Below are positions 15,968 to 27,029 of a DNA stretch of 64,000 nucleotides, piece after piece. A program made the translations under genes and the position numbers. The stretch lies in contig JACDQD010000004.1 of the NCBI GenBank assembly GCA_019843655.1, positions 26,361,872-26,425,871 on the forward strand, given 5' to 3'. The notes under the pieces are model-generated. The model did no database searches and was not told where the DNA came from. It worked only from the letters and a program-made list of their open reading frames with translations. How positions within the stretch are numbered: the stretch's first letter is position 1; the number at the start of each line of letters is the position of its first letter. The DNA comes from Lethocerus indicus (lineage: Eukaryota; Arthropoda; Insecta; Hemiptera; Belostomatidae).

Positions 15968-18900
15968 ATTTTTTAAATGAGGTGATAAATTATGTCTTTC
16001 CATTTTATAGGTACTTACCTTGTCAGTCTGAGCTCCATTAAAAAATTCCCCCTTTGGAGCTCTGGTGTTTCCAACATCTGGAGTGAACACCACCATTCAA
16101 AACACATGTTTTTCTCTTATTCAGACATGGTGGCAAAAACTTAATTTGTAACCCTCGTCTGTTATAGCATTTATCATTATTTCAGTATATTTAATATTTC
16201 TGAATTGAAATTATATACTGAATTACAAATTAAGAAATAAGTTCCTCTTTTTTTAACTTTATTGGGTACAAATTTTATAAAAATGAATCAGTTTCTAATG
16301 GTATTAACTGAACAATTATAATTTTAATTTTTTATTGACTGGAAAAATGTGATCATAGGAAATAAGTTGAAACTATTTTTAACTTTTATTTCATTAACAT
16401 TCCTTGTATTTATATATAGAAACCAGTTTGGTTTTCTGAGGTAAATTAAGATAAAGAAATCATATTTCTTTATTATTGTAATGTGCCAAAAGTTGTTCAG
16501 CCAGTTTCTGATAAAAACAGAATCTGAAAATAAAAATTAGTATTGTACTTTATTGTACACCTTAAAAAATATTAGTAGTCATGTTTTTTCCCAAATGTAC
16601 GATAAGACATTTTAACATTTATATGTTAAACTTTGAAATGTAAAACAACATTAAAGTATATGAAATAGTACTTTAAATATTTTATATGCATACATAAAAA
16701 TGTGTGTAGTTGTAGCTTAGTGGAAGTTTTTTGTTATTACAAACGGGTTAAACAACTTTTGGTCTTGCAAGTTGTGAAATAAGGAGGTTTTGTAAATACA
16801 ATCATAAATGCAACCATTATTTTCTACACAAAATAATGGCTGCAGGAAAGACCATACTTCAAATGGAGTAATAGTTATAAGAATATTTAATACTCTAATG
16901 TAATGGATTGAATGACTTGGTACGGATATTTATGTATTCTTCCCCAAATGTAAAAAATATATACTGAACATAATTCTTTTAAATAGTTAAAAACATCGTT
17001 CAATTAGATTTATTTTATTTTTTGATATTTTTTTCGTTTTTCTTCTGTTATATAGCGCAAGGAGATATTTGTTTTAATTACATTTCTGTTAGAGCAGCAG
17101 TTTTTGGAAAAAATTACACAAGTCCAGAAACCTGGTTGTAAACATTTTGTCAAGACCCAACAACTTGGAGAGGACACTTCATAATTTCTTACTTAAGACA
17201 GTCTCCAGGTCTTGGTGACATGTAGACGATGTAGAGATAGGTGAATTTCTGCTCCCTTCAATATTATTGTGTCCAAATCCATTAAAACTAACAATATTTT
17301 ATAACTGGTATGGCATATGGTGTCCACATATTTCTGTGTGATTTTATTTCAGATCTGAATTTATTTTGTTCCATATGTAAGGCCTAGTTTAAACATTTGT
17401 ATGGATGGATGTCAAGAAGTATATATAGAATATAATACCAATCATAAACTGAAATTATCTTGTAACATTTACAAAATAATTTCAGTTTATGATTGGTATT
17501 TTATATCTATCTATACTTATAAAAAAAACATTATTTTCTTTGTTAACACTAAATATTTCATAATGAATGTTTTTAATTCAATACAAATTGCCATCTCCAA
17601 TGGAAATCTCATCACATTTAGATCATGAAAATGTATATTATTCGATTGTTTTTATACTTTTATAAATTAGGCAGCAATAATTATCCAGTATACTTTCCTT
17701 TGTGATGTTTCTATTTAATGACAGATATTATTTCCATCATGCTTCTTTGTGATATAATTTTTAACAGTTATAAAATGTTTTTTTCAAATATATCATTATA
17801 AATATAATTGCTCAAAATTGGCGCTAATAGGAATGTTTTAATTTTTTGTTGCAAAAGTGCTGTGTAAATATAGTTAATTTAAGAAAATATAAATTGCATT
17901 TCCTATATGTAATCATAAAATATATTATTATTATTATTACAAAACTTGTTTATTTAGGTAGTTCACAGATATTTATTTATTGAATATTTAATTTGTATGA
18001 GGAAAGAATTATTATAATTAACATTTTATACATTAAAATTAAGATAATAATTTTTCTTGTTTCTTGAATACCTATAATTTTATTGTGATAAACTATTAAA
18101 GGTGTTATTTATGATATGCACACAAAAACAAACAAGTATAATAAAATGGTTGTTTCAATAGAAATTGTGTTTCTTCTGTAATACTATTGGTGCAGAGATA
18201 GAATTTGGAAAGGCATCAAGACAACCATTCTCTAAATATAAATATATTTGAAATTTCTAAACTGATTGAAGAATGGTATAATCATTACACACCCTTAATA
18301 AATCCATGAATGTTTCTTGGATTTACTGTCATTGATGCTAACATTACATGTTAGTTGTATTCCAATTCCTTTATATAACCCTCCACTAGTTCATGAGATC
18401 ACAATTACTATTAGGTATGTGTATATGATATAAACTGTAGGATTAATTGTTGTTATTTCATCATTGGTGCTTCACTATTTATATTCTGTGCTGCTCATAT
18501 TACTTTATTGTGGGGTAAGTGCCTACACATGACCATAAGAAAATTTCAAGTTATGGGAACTTTGTACTATATAAATGTATCATATTACATAAATGTGTCT
18601 GCTAATGTTTACCCCTTTTTAATTTTTAAATATGCAACCAACAGATGCTCATCTTAATTGTGAAACTTAGGTATGAATATTAGTTAGTTATTGTGTAATT
18701 TATTAATAATAAGATCTGTGAAGTGAAATGTTCAAATGTAACAAGATAATTTATTCTAAGTGTATACGATACTTCTAAAGGGTACTCTGATGGGGTCCAT
18801 TTTGTGACACTGATAAATGTTGTAATATAATGAAGTTTAAATGTGTTTAATTTATTAAGTCCAGAGATGTTTATGCTTCACTGGCTCTAAACACATACCA

Positions 18901-19591
18901 ACATAAATTCATTGGCTTTTATACCTGTATAATTATATTAGCATATGAAAAATTAGCATATCATTTGTTCATCATTATTTAATTACTGTTCTGTATTAAG
19001 GCTCTTTCTTACAAATGTAAATGTATTTTTAAGATGAACCAAGTTGCACAATGGCATATCGTAAATAGAAGCCAAAAAAAGTGACATAATATTTTAGCAC
19101 AAATACAATGCCATTTGTGCAATTGGTTGTACATCCGAATGTATTTTTAATGTATATGAACCTGTGATGAAAATTTATACAATTTTAGAAATATCACCTT
19201 TATCAAATTAAAGAGAAAAGTAATATTCACAAAGAAGGGTGTAATCAGAAAATTGTATTTGGACCAAAATCAAGTCAGAACTATTATAAAATAAAATGTA
19301 ATTTAATTTTTGTATAATTATCTCATTTCAGCTTTTATTTCAGTGCAATAAATATTGATCTCCAGTATACATATGTTATTTTCTCCCGTTCTAAATCAGA
19401 TTACATACAGCCTGTTATATTTCAAATAACAATTTACATTTTATTAAGTGGCATGGTGGCATACTGATAGACTGTCCTTGTCATAATTTTCACTACAAAT
19501 ATTCATAATTTAAAAAACTATTCTTACATAATAAGAAAAAATGTAAACCTAAACTCATATATACATACGATAACTATATTTACATCTACAA
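15968..19591. other. TMEM169 3' UTR and spacer up to PAM16
   Basis: This is AT-rich sequence between TMEM169 and the convergent PAM16 gene. It holds the hairpin at 17434-17500 and a smaller 10-bp inverted repeat at 16814-16839 (CCATTATTTT / AAAATAATGG). Several AATAAA motifs make the end of the TMEM169 transcript unclear. No coding region is visible. Confidence 0.65.
17434..17500. repeat. Near-perfect 67-nt inverted repeat / hairpin
   Basis: Arm 17434-17458 is an exact 25-base reverse complement of 17476-17500. The 17 bases between them contain a further six-pair stem, TTGTAA / TTACAA, around a three-base loop (CAT), separated from the main stem by one C-A mismatch. Total 31 pairs over 67 bases, palindromic so the strand is undecided. 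The size fits a short pre-miRNA or mirtron-like hairpin, an endo-siRNA source, or the core of a small MITE. I do not recognise a known miRNA in it. Confidence 0.85.
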
Positions 19592-19975
19592 TCATTGTGC
19601 TTTATCCTCTTTTTTATTTTGTGGGTCCTCATTTACTCTTTTAAGTTCCTCATCAAGTCGTTCTTTCGCCCTGAAAATTTTTGACTGCAAGTAGAATGAG
19701 CCCCCTTTCGCTTTGTCATTCACTTTAAATAGGTAGTCGAATTTTTCCTTGATTTTTGTGGAATCGAGTTTGTCGACGTCGAGTATCTGCTGAGCCTCCT
19801 CGAGAGTTATACCCGTTCTGGCGTTGGCAGCCGCTCTGGAAGCTCCTTCCTTACCGCCCCCGGCACGCCTCGCCGCCTCCTGGCTCGCCCTGTACTCCTG
19901 TTGCAGAGCCCTGGCGAAAGCCCTTCCAACCACCTGAGTACCGAGAACTATTATTTGAACTAAATACTTGGCCAT
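19592..19975 (-). CDS. Pam16: PAM16 / Magmas (TIM16), mitochondrial import motor subunit
   Basis: Pam16 is a J-like protein of the presequence-translocase-associated motor on the matrix face of the mitochondrial inner membrane. It pairs with Pam14/DnaJC19 and restrains its stimulation of mtHsp70. The gene is a single exon of 127 residues (human 125). I chose the ATG at 19975 because MAKYLVQIIVLGTQVVGRAF is the conserved family N-terminus; an in-frame ATG 11 codons upstream at 20008 is less likely. Residues ~1-25 form the hydrophobic membrane-associated segment, ~40-52 an Ala/Gly/Arg linker, and 54-111 the J-like domain (ITLEEAQQILDV, then GGSFYLQSKIFRAKERLDEE). The HPD triad of active J-proteins is replaced by DKA in KVNDKAKGG, as expected for this family. 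The gene is convergent with TMEM169. The Drosophila orthologue is blp (black pearl). Confidence 0.95.
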   Translation of the reverse strand: MAKYLVQIIVLGTQVVGRAFARALQQEYRASQEAARRAGGGKEGASRAAANARTGITLEEAQQILDVDKLDSTKIKEKFDYLFKVNDKAKGGSFYLQSKIFRAKERLDEELKRVNEDPQNKKEDKAQ

Positions 19976-20009
19976 TGCAGGCAATTTAAACGCGGCACGA
20001 TCTAACACA

Positions 20010-22355
20010 CGATTTCATAATGCAGTAACCTATCTTGAAGGTTACAAACACCTGATCGTCGCCAGTGCCTTCTGCATATAAAAGTCCATGTTCGTCAGTG
20101 ACTGATAAATACCAAGATACCGCAATATTTAATTTTATTAATTTACATTATTCCTCAATTTGTTTTGAGGCTCATTTTTATTTTGACATCATTACTGCTA
20201 ACGGTTTCATATGACCATAACTTTACCCATATAAGGCCGTGTACAGTAAACTTTACTTAATCTTGAGAGATTTTTTACCACTGTAAAGTAAAGTAAGTAA
20301 GATAGTAAAGTAAGGCGCCTTAAATTGAACAAACACATTACAGTTAACCAGATGCTTATCTCTTAATTAGAAAATTATAATGAAATTACTCTGATATGCA
20401 AAAATAATTCAAAATTCTCATTTTATTAGGACTCTAATTTTGCGAGAAATTTAAAAATTTAATCACTCTCAATAAGAATTATTATCTAGAATTATTTATA
20501 AAACAAAAGCAGGTTATTCCTTCTTAAGAATGATTGTTATTAGCACTTGTTGTGTTTAATTGTAATGAAACAAATTACACTAGCAATAAAAGAGGTTATC
20601 AAGGGTAGGAATTAATTTCTGGGAGTTTACAATATTGGGATTGTAACTAATCTCTAATTACTGGTTTCTTAAATAAAGTACATTTAATTTTTCAATAAAA
20701 TATAGTTTCTGGTTCATTCTTAACATAATTGGAATGTAGTTATTCGGAAAACAATTATTATATAGATATTTACATATTTTGAGCGTATACACATATTACA
20801 TAGTGTAAACCAGAGAGTATAAATTAAAGACTAAATAAAGCAAAATGTTAATTTACACAAGTAGAGAATTAAAACTGTACAATGTTTTTATCCTTGTTAA
20901 TATTAACAATTTTAAGGGCTATTAATAAACAAATATACATTTTGAACCTTTCAGAGGTCACATATATAAGAAAAGAAAATATTATCTCTACCACTTCAAC
21001 CATATTTCATAATTAAGATACCATTTGGAACTTCTCTATGTGTCACAAGTTTAATTTGTATCACATAATTCATTGACTCTTTTATTAAACAAAAATATTT
21101 TTCTTTGTATTACATGCAATACACCCCTAGGCTTTCTTGGAATAATAAATATGGCACATTTGATGATCTGCATATTTTTTTTGTTTACTTCAAAGATAAC
21201 AGAATACAATTCATAATAATGCCTCCTTTAAATATGAAAGGGTGTGCTCAACATTTTAATTTCTGTAAGGTTACAGCAGACAGCTTTCATTTATATATAT
21301 TGTGTATCACCTGTAGCATAAATAAAATTTCATTAGGAGAATATACCAAAATATTTTTTTACAAGTAAACAAAATTTTCAAACACTGATGTTCACAAATG
21401 TTTTCTTTAATGTGATGAATTTTAAGAAATAGTTAAAAGCTAAAGTACAAATATTTGTTGAAGATCATGTATTGACAGTACAACACGGTCTAAACTGGTT
21501 TTTCTCTACAAAATAAAAACACCCACATGTTACAACAAGTATACTTTCTTGTTAAGAAAAGAACTGGTTTCAACAAATATGGCAGCTGCTCCCTTTCAAG
21601 AATGCACATGTCAAAAAACCTGGGTAGCATGGGTTGTTTCTTTTTAAACGTGGTTACTTGTCTATCTGATTGTTGCCCTTTCTTCAATGTACACACTATT
21701 CAGAAAGGCTTTACTGATAACTATTCATTAACCTACTAGAGTTTGAAGTAATATCATTCCAGAATCAGTCAGATGAATGCACTCTTTTTTAAACCACTGT
21801 GTGTACCATTAGCTCAGGTTTAATTATTGCAAAAAACCAGTTAATTATGTGAATGGATTCAAATTAAGTATAAACTCCTGAGAATATTTTCTGTATGTGT
21901 TTATGAAAAAATGTATGTACAGAGAAAACACAATAAGCATTGCCAAACTGTAGTCTAATTTATTTTCATTTTATGGTGTCCCCAACATTCTAAAATATAT
22001 TCTCCTTTGATGCCACCAATAAAAATCAACTGTGGAGTTGTATAGCTGTCCATTTTTGGTTCTTTAAGCAACTCCATTCAGAACCATTTTTGTTGAATTA
22101 GAGTGCATATACATGTATGCAATCCCTAATTGTAGAAGATTCACAATCTGCTTTTCAATGAATCTATGTCAGGATAATGTTAAAGGGTTCTCAGACTATC
22201 ACTACAAGTCAGAGGGTACATAGTTATTCCAATTTTCCACCTATCGTTTTATGGTGTCCAGAATGTCCGCTAACGATAAATATATTATCAGTTCAAGTTT
22301 TCCTAGACATCAGGAAAGCCATTCACTATCGATTGTTTGACTCAAATTCTGTAAA
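20010..22355. other. Spacer between PAM16 and FBXL7 (includes FBXL7 3' UTR)
   Basis: This is mostly AT-rich. The right part must contain the FBXL7 3' UTR on the minus strand and the left end the PAM16 5' UTR and promoter. A short GTAAA-rich run lies at about 20283-20312. Open frames such as 21105-21368 have no recognisable product. Confidence 0.6.
20100..20105 (-). promoter_or_regulatory. Possible initiator (Inr) of PAM16
   Basis: On the minus strand this reads TCAGTC, matching the arthropod initiator TCAKTY, 125-130 bases upstream of the PAM16 start codon. A short upstream ATG follows at about 20089. The assignment rests on motif and position only. Confidence 0.3.
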
Positions 22356-25138
22356 TTAGAAGAAACCAGGATTCGTGTGTTCAATGATGCACCTTTTGCA
22401 ATACTTCTTGACCGCCCTATAACCTTCGAGGGATATCTGGCAGTCCTGAATGTTGAGCTGTTGAAGGCCCCTGCAGTAGTAGGCAATGCACTGTATGCCC
22501 CGATCGGTGACGAGGTCGCACTGTCGGACGCTGAGCTTCTTGAGGTTGGGGCAGCTCTCGGCAAGTGCCCTGAGTCCGGCGTCGCTGACGTCGCACTTGC
22601 CGATGTCGAGCGCCCTCATCCTCGGGCAGGAGCGGGCCACCACCGTGATGGCGTCGTCGCTGACCGCCTCGCAGCCCCTCGCGTTCAGGTATCTCAGCTT
22701 GTAGCACCGTCGGGCTATCACTTTGAGGCCGGCGTCGCTCACCCGACAGCACTTGGCCACCGACAGGTACCTCAGTGTAGCGCCCAGCTTGGCCAGCTCG
22801 TACAGCCCGAAATCGGTCACCTCCGAGCAGTCGGAGACGCTCAGCTCTCGCAGTGTCGAACAGAAGCTCGGAACGAATTTTATGCCCGCATCTAAAACAA
22901 AAAAAGCCAGTTTACATACAGCCACGTTTACATACTTCGGTCTTACATGCCTAGTAGTAAAAAATGATTGAGTATATAATAGAGGTAGTTCGAGGGACAG
23001 GGTCATCTATAATATATAACCTGTAGGGACCGGAAACAGGAAAAACGGGAACACCGATATATTTCGGAGTAAAAACTCTCCTAAAGAAGGGGACTTGAAA
23101 TAAAACACCAGCCGTATTTACCTGTAATTTTTGTACACCTTCTAAGATAGAGGTAGATAAGTTGTGGACAGTTCCTTACAATAACCCTCAGACCACCGTC
23201 GTCCACAGCGCTGCAATCTGCGACAAATATTATATAGGAATATTAGATACCTCGTTGCTTTTAGACTGGAAGCGGTTGTCTTTATGTTTGGATTTTAAAA
23301 GTCTGCGAACCGAAGAGTACTGATTTGAGAGAGAACATTACTGAACTATTCATACTTCATTACTGAAATTCATAGAATGGATGAAGTAAGTGACTCTAGT
23401 TTTACTTAAAGTCCATGAAACTGTAGCACAGTGAAATTAATTACCAGTTAGATCGAGGTACTGAAGTAGCAGGCGTCGAGGCGGTTCAGGCCCTGGAGTC
23501 ACGCTTATGCACGAAATTTGAACACAGCCTGCAACAGGGTATTTTCTTGTTGTATACTAGTGTAATGAGGAAATCATCTTTTTCTAGGGGATCTATTTTG
23601 GACGTTTGTTGCTCATTGCTTTAATTTTTCAGAAATAATATGCAACATAATATGATACTCATTACATAATTTGTATTCATAATATATTAGGGCTCTAAAA
23701 AGCCGGAATATTGTAGTTTCGGAACATCAATAGACGGGTTTAAAATGTTATGAGGTCCGCAGTTCAATTTTTTGTGGGAGGCATTGTTCAGTACATCCTG
23801 CACCCTTTCCGCTCGTAGGACAAATGATTTGGTTTCCGGTTGAGGACACAAAATGTAGGAACAATGAAAACAGGAAAAATGTACGTTTCAGGAAGTTGTT
23901 TTTTATCTCAGGATGCAAGGAGCCACCAGTTTGATTTAATTTTCGATAGTTTCTATATTTATACGCAATACAAATGTAATTCGCGTCATCACTGTGCTGT
24001 TTTGTACATTCTATATCCTACGGGTTACTTGAAAGTGAAATCTTAAAAGGAAAAATGTTACGACGCCTCTTGCTTCGTAATTGCCAGATGTCGAGCTGGT
24101 CTATTGCCAATAAATGAGCCAGTCTAAGGCCGACAGTTACGTAAACACTAAGAACTTAGAGTTCTTTTCATTTTTTCTTTATTTGTGAAAAGTAATTTGG
24201 AATGGTCGCTAAATAATATATTGTTTGTAAAGTTGAAAACAATTTGTTTATATCTTCATCTCGCTGCAAAACTTTCTGACTGAGTAATAGTCCCTTTAAT
24301 ATTGTTTGCTATTGTAGCGTAGCTTTTATGAAAATTAAAAATTTCGTTAATCGGTGCGGTGGCTAATTCGTTTATTGACTACGGTCAACATGGAACCCAC
24401 TACTAATTAAAAGGGAGGGAATTACCCGTGACATCCAAGTGGTGGAGATTGGTACACCTGGTGGCGAGTTCGAAGAGCGCACTGTTGGTAATGGCAGAAC
24501 AGGCTTGCAACTGTAAATGGGTGAGGTCAGGACACCTCCTGGCCAGCAGCTGGAGACCTTTGTCGGTCATTTTGGCCCCCTCAGACACGTAGACTCTTTG
24601 CAGGACGGTCCGCCCGCACAGTCGCCTCAGTATGCACCTTTAACAAGAATAAATCGGTTTTAGAATTAAAGGTTAAAGAACCAGTTGCCGGGCATTCTCG
24701 AGAGCAAAACTTTGACACATAGAAGAGAGACTGGACTAAAAATAATAATTCATACCTGATAGCTTTATCGGCCGAGGCGCCTTCTCCGGTTAGGGTGAGC
24801 GTCCTCCATAGGGAGGGGTCCCAGGCGAGGTGCTCCCACCTGCGGCAGACCTGAGAGCAGACGGCCAGTTCGTTGGAGTTGAGCCATTGGAAGACCTTGA
24901 GGAGGGCGTCGTCCGGTAGCCTGTCTATGTGGCAGCAGTGGCGGGTGGCCGACCTCTTGGAGGCCTTGTCCGCCTGCCAGGGGAGGAGCGTGTGGTAGCC
25001 CTGGTCTAGGCTGGTCGAGCCGTAGTGGAGGAGGTCGGTGTAGCAGCATGAAGGGCTCTCCGAGGGCGAACTTCGACCCAGTTTGGCCAGTGGGCAAGAG
25101 ACCCCCACGCCCCCCGGTGAACTCCCCCGACCCAGCAT
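22356..25138 (-). CDS. FBXL7: F-box and leucine-rich repeat protein 7
   Basis: FBXL7 is the substrate-recognition subunit of an SCF (Skp1-Cul1-F-box) ubiquitin ligase. Exons in transcript order are 25138-24756, 24637-24426, 23528-23445, 23217-23122 and 22891-22356 (stop TAA), with GT-AG introns and consistent phases, giving 436 residues (human 491). The N-terminal ~70 residues are Ser/Gly-rich. The F-box is at ~71-114 (IDRLPDDALLKVFQWL, then VCRRWEHLAWDPSLWRTL). The rest is LRR, with cysteine-containing repeats such as LRELSVSDC, LRYLNARGC and MRALDIGKC, ending KRCIIEHTNPGFF, an almost diagnostic FBXL7 C-terminus. The last exon is conspicuously GC-rich. The start is uncertain: an in-frame TAA lies two codons upstream of ATG 25138, and TAACAG|GAGATG there could be an acceptor for an upstream exon. 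Family call very secure, N-terminus moderate. Confidence 0.93.
23529..24425 (-). other. FBXL7 intron 2 (no feature seen)
   Basis: The donor is GTCACGG|GTAATT and the acceptor GTTGCAG|GCTGTG. No exon or repeat could be supported within it. Confidence 0.75.
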
Positions 25139-27000
25139 CTCCTGTTATCCAATTCAATACACCTTCAGTCAACTTTTCCCAGACCTTTTTACTATTATAA
25201 CTGATTGTTATTTCGCGTTCTGGATTTAATCGAAATCTACTCGTTCCATTTCACAAATTCCAAAACATCCGCATAAGCATGATAGATATTCGTATCTTCA
25301 TTTTATTTCCTCATTTATTCCAAAATGGTTGTGCAAGATGTTGTATTTGTGTGTACAGAAATGAACTATAATTCGATGTTTTAATTTTTAGTGAACCTAA
25401 GTAAATCATATTCATTTCATGTTTTTTGTAGTTATCAAGTCAGGAGCATTTATTAGATTTTTTTAAATTCTAATATTCATCATAGACGAATGATGATTTA
25501 AAATTTCGCGTCCGTTTAGCTGAAGTTCAGCTGCCTTTTCATTACGGTGAATAGTATTTATATTTTCCAATTCACTTTACTGCCTATTACTTATGGTTTA
25601 TAGAATTAGTGAGGAATTACTTTAAAGTAAGTGCCTTTACTTACTGGGTGATAGGTAACTTAAATTTGACGCAGGTAAATCACATGGCGATAGTGTGCCT
25701 CTGACAGGATACACAGATCTGAAACGAATATATTCACTTTAACAAATTGCTACTGGACGTTTGCATCCCAAAGTGATAAGTGCATCCAAATGGTACAAGC
25801 CTTAAATATCACGTTTTAAACATTTATGAAAGTCTTAAAGATTACCAGCAAATTCGGTTCCAGTTGATTAAAATTTATCAATAAATTGTAAGTAATAGTA
25901 ATGTTTTGGTATTATTATAAAGCTTTCAAATAATTTGTGATTTAGAATTCAGATAAAGAAGATTCGTTTTATGTGGAATAATATTGTAGGAACTAAGAGA
26001 ATAATTTTTGTCCTAGAGTAATGTAGATTAGTACAGATGTGAATCTTAGGTAGAGTTGCTTTACTTGTGGTCTTGGAGAAAATGAAGGAGCAGATATTGC
26101 GTACCGATTGTGAAATAGCTAATGGCAAGAGCCCGGTTAGGCTAGCATGACTCATAAATAACTGAATACTGTGAATATTGAAGGAGAAATAATTTATTCG
26201 CCAAATTATATCACCTCGCGTTTGTTAATCTTAATGCCGAACAGTGTTTCGGTTTGTTCAATACAAATTACTCCTAAAAGTATACAAAACATGTGTATAA
26301 CTGTGACGAAATCAAGTTGACTTTCCCTTTAATGGTTGCTAAAGTGGCGGAGCTGCAACAATAGTGTAATTATAAGTGTCGCAACCGATATAATGAGTTA
26401 ATGAGTTAATTAACAATAGGTCGTGTGATAGGGCTAGTCTTAATGTGACGTAGTTTACATTGCATCATTATGCATTGTATTTTGCTTTACATGATTAAGT
26501 ACTATTCGAGGTACTTCGAAGGCATGCCGCGAAGTCTCGGTTTCTATAATTTTCGCTGATTTTTCAGTCCTCGTTTTGTGAAGTGTGACACACTTCTGAA
26601 GAAGGATACGCCATTGCAAACTGCACGCTGCAGTGGTTTAGAAAAAGAAAGATGGCGGCGAACTTGTCAGCCAGTCAATCATTCTCTGTCGCTGTACACA
26701 ATTATAATGATTAACTCTTTATGAGCGTTAACAAATTTTAAATAAACTAATAGTAACTGTCACGACTGTTTTAATCGCACAGATAGACACTCGTTAGTTA
26801 CTTAATTTCACTTACAAATGTTTTATTACGGTTCCCACAGTCGACCCACCGCAGACGGTCATGGGAACTCGCACATTTACTCTAACCGAATTCCTCGAGC
26901 TATGTTTCATTTTAACTTTGACTAATTCACGTCGTCTTTGCAGGTGAAAAGAATACAAACAAGTACATAATTAAATAATCATTAAAATGTACATATGTTT
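25139..27000. other. 5' flank or first intron of FBXL7
   Basis: This lies immediately upstream of the FBXL7 start codon. It is AT-rich to about 26.5 kb, then changes to a CpG-containing block around 26.5-26.7 kb that includes AAGATGGCGGCG. It may hold the FBXL7 promoter or be intronic. Confidence 0.5.
26652..26714 (+). other. Short ORF (20 codons) at a YY1-like AAGATGGCGGC motif
   Basis: The ATG lies in a good start context (AAAG before, GCG after) and encodes MAANLSASQSFSVAVHNYND before TAA. The AAGATGGCGGC block around the ATG matches the YY1 core often found just downstream of transcription starts in animals. It could be a 5' leader with a short ORF, a start exon whose donor I cannot identify, or chance. 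The strand is opposite to FBXL7. Confidence 0.25.
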
Positions 27001-27013
27001 CGCGGGGACATGG

Positions 27014-27028
27014 GGGTCAGAATGACCC
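27014..27028. promoter_or_regulatory. Nuclear-receptor-type palindrome GGGTCA-n3-TGACCC
   Basis: This is a perfect inverted repeat of GGGTCA half-sites spaced by GAA, the geometry bound by homodimeric nuclear receptors of the ERE type; the ecdysone-receptor element normally has a one-base spacer. It is motif-level evidence only. Confidence 0.35.
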
Positions 27029-27029
27029 T

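Noticed and set aside
16706..16790. TAGCTTAGTGG, resembling a tRNA A-box, downstream of TMEM169
   Set aside because: No B-box or cloverleaf follows; too little to call a tRNA or SINE.
22377..22895. Long + strand open frame (172 codons) and shorter ones overlapping FBXL7
   Set aside because: Antisense shadow of the GC-rich FBXL7 last exon. The minus-strand frame encodes recognisable LRRs and the diagnostic C-terminus.
24765..25172. Minus-strand 135-codon frame overlapping the first FBXL7 exon
   Set aside because: Alternative frame of the same exon. The F-box is encoded in the other frame.
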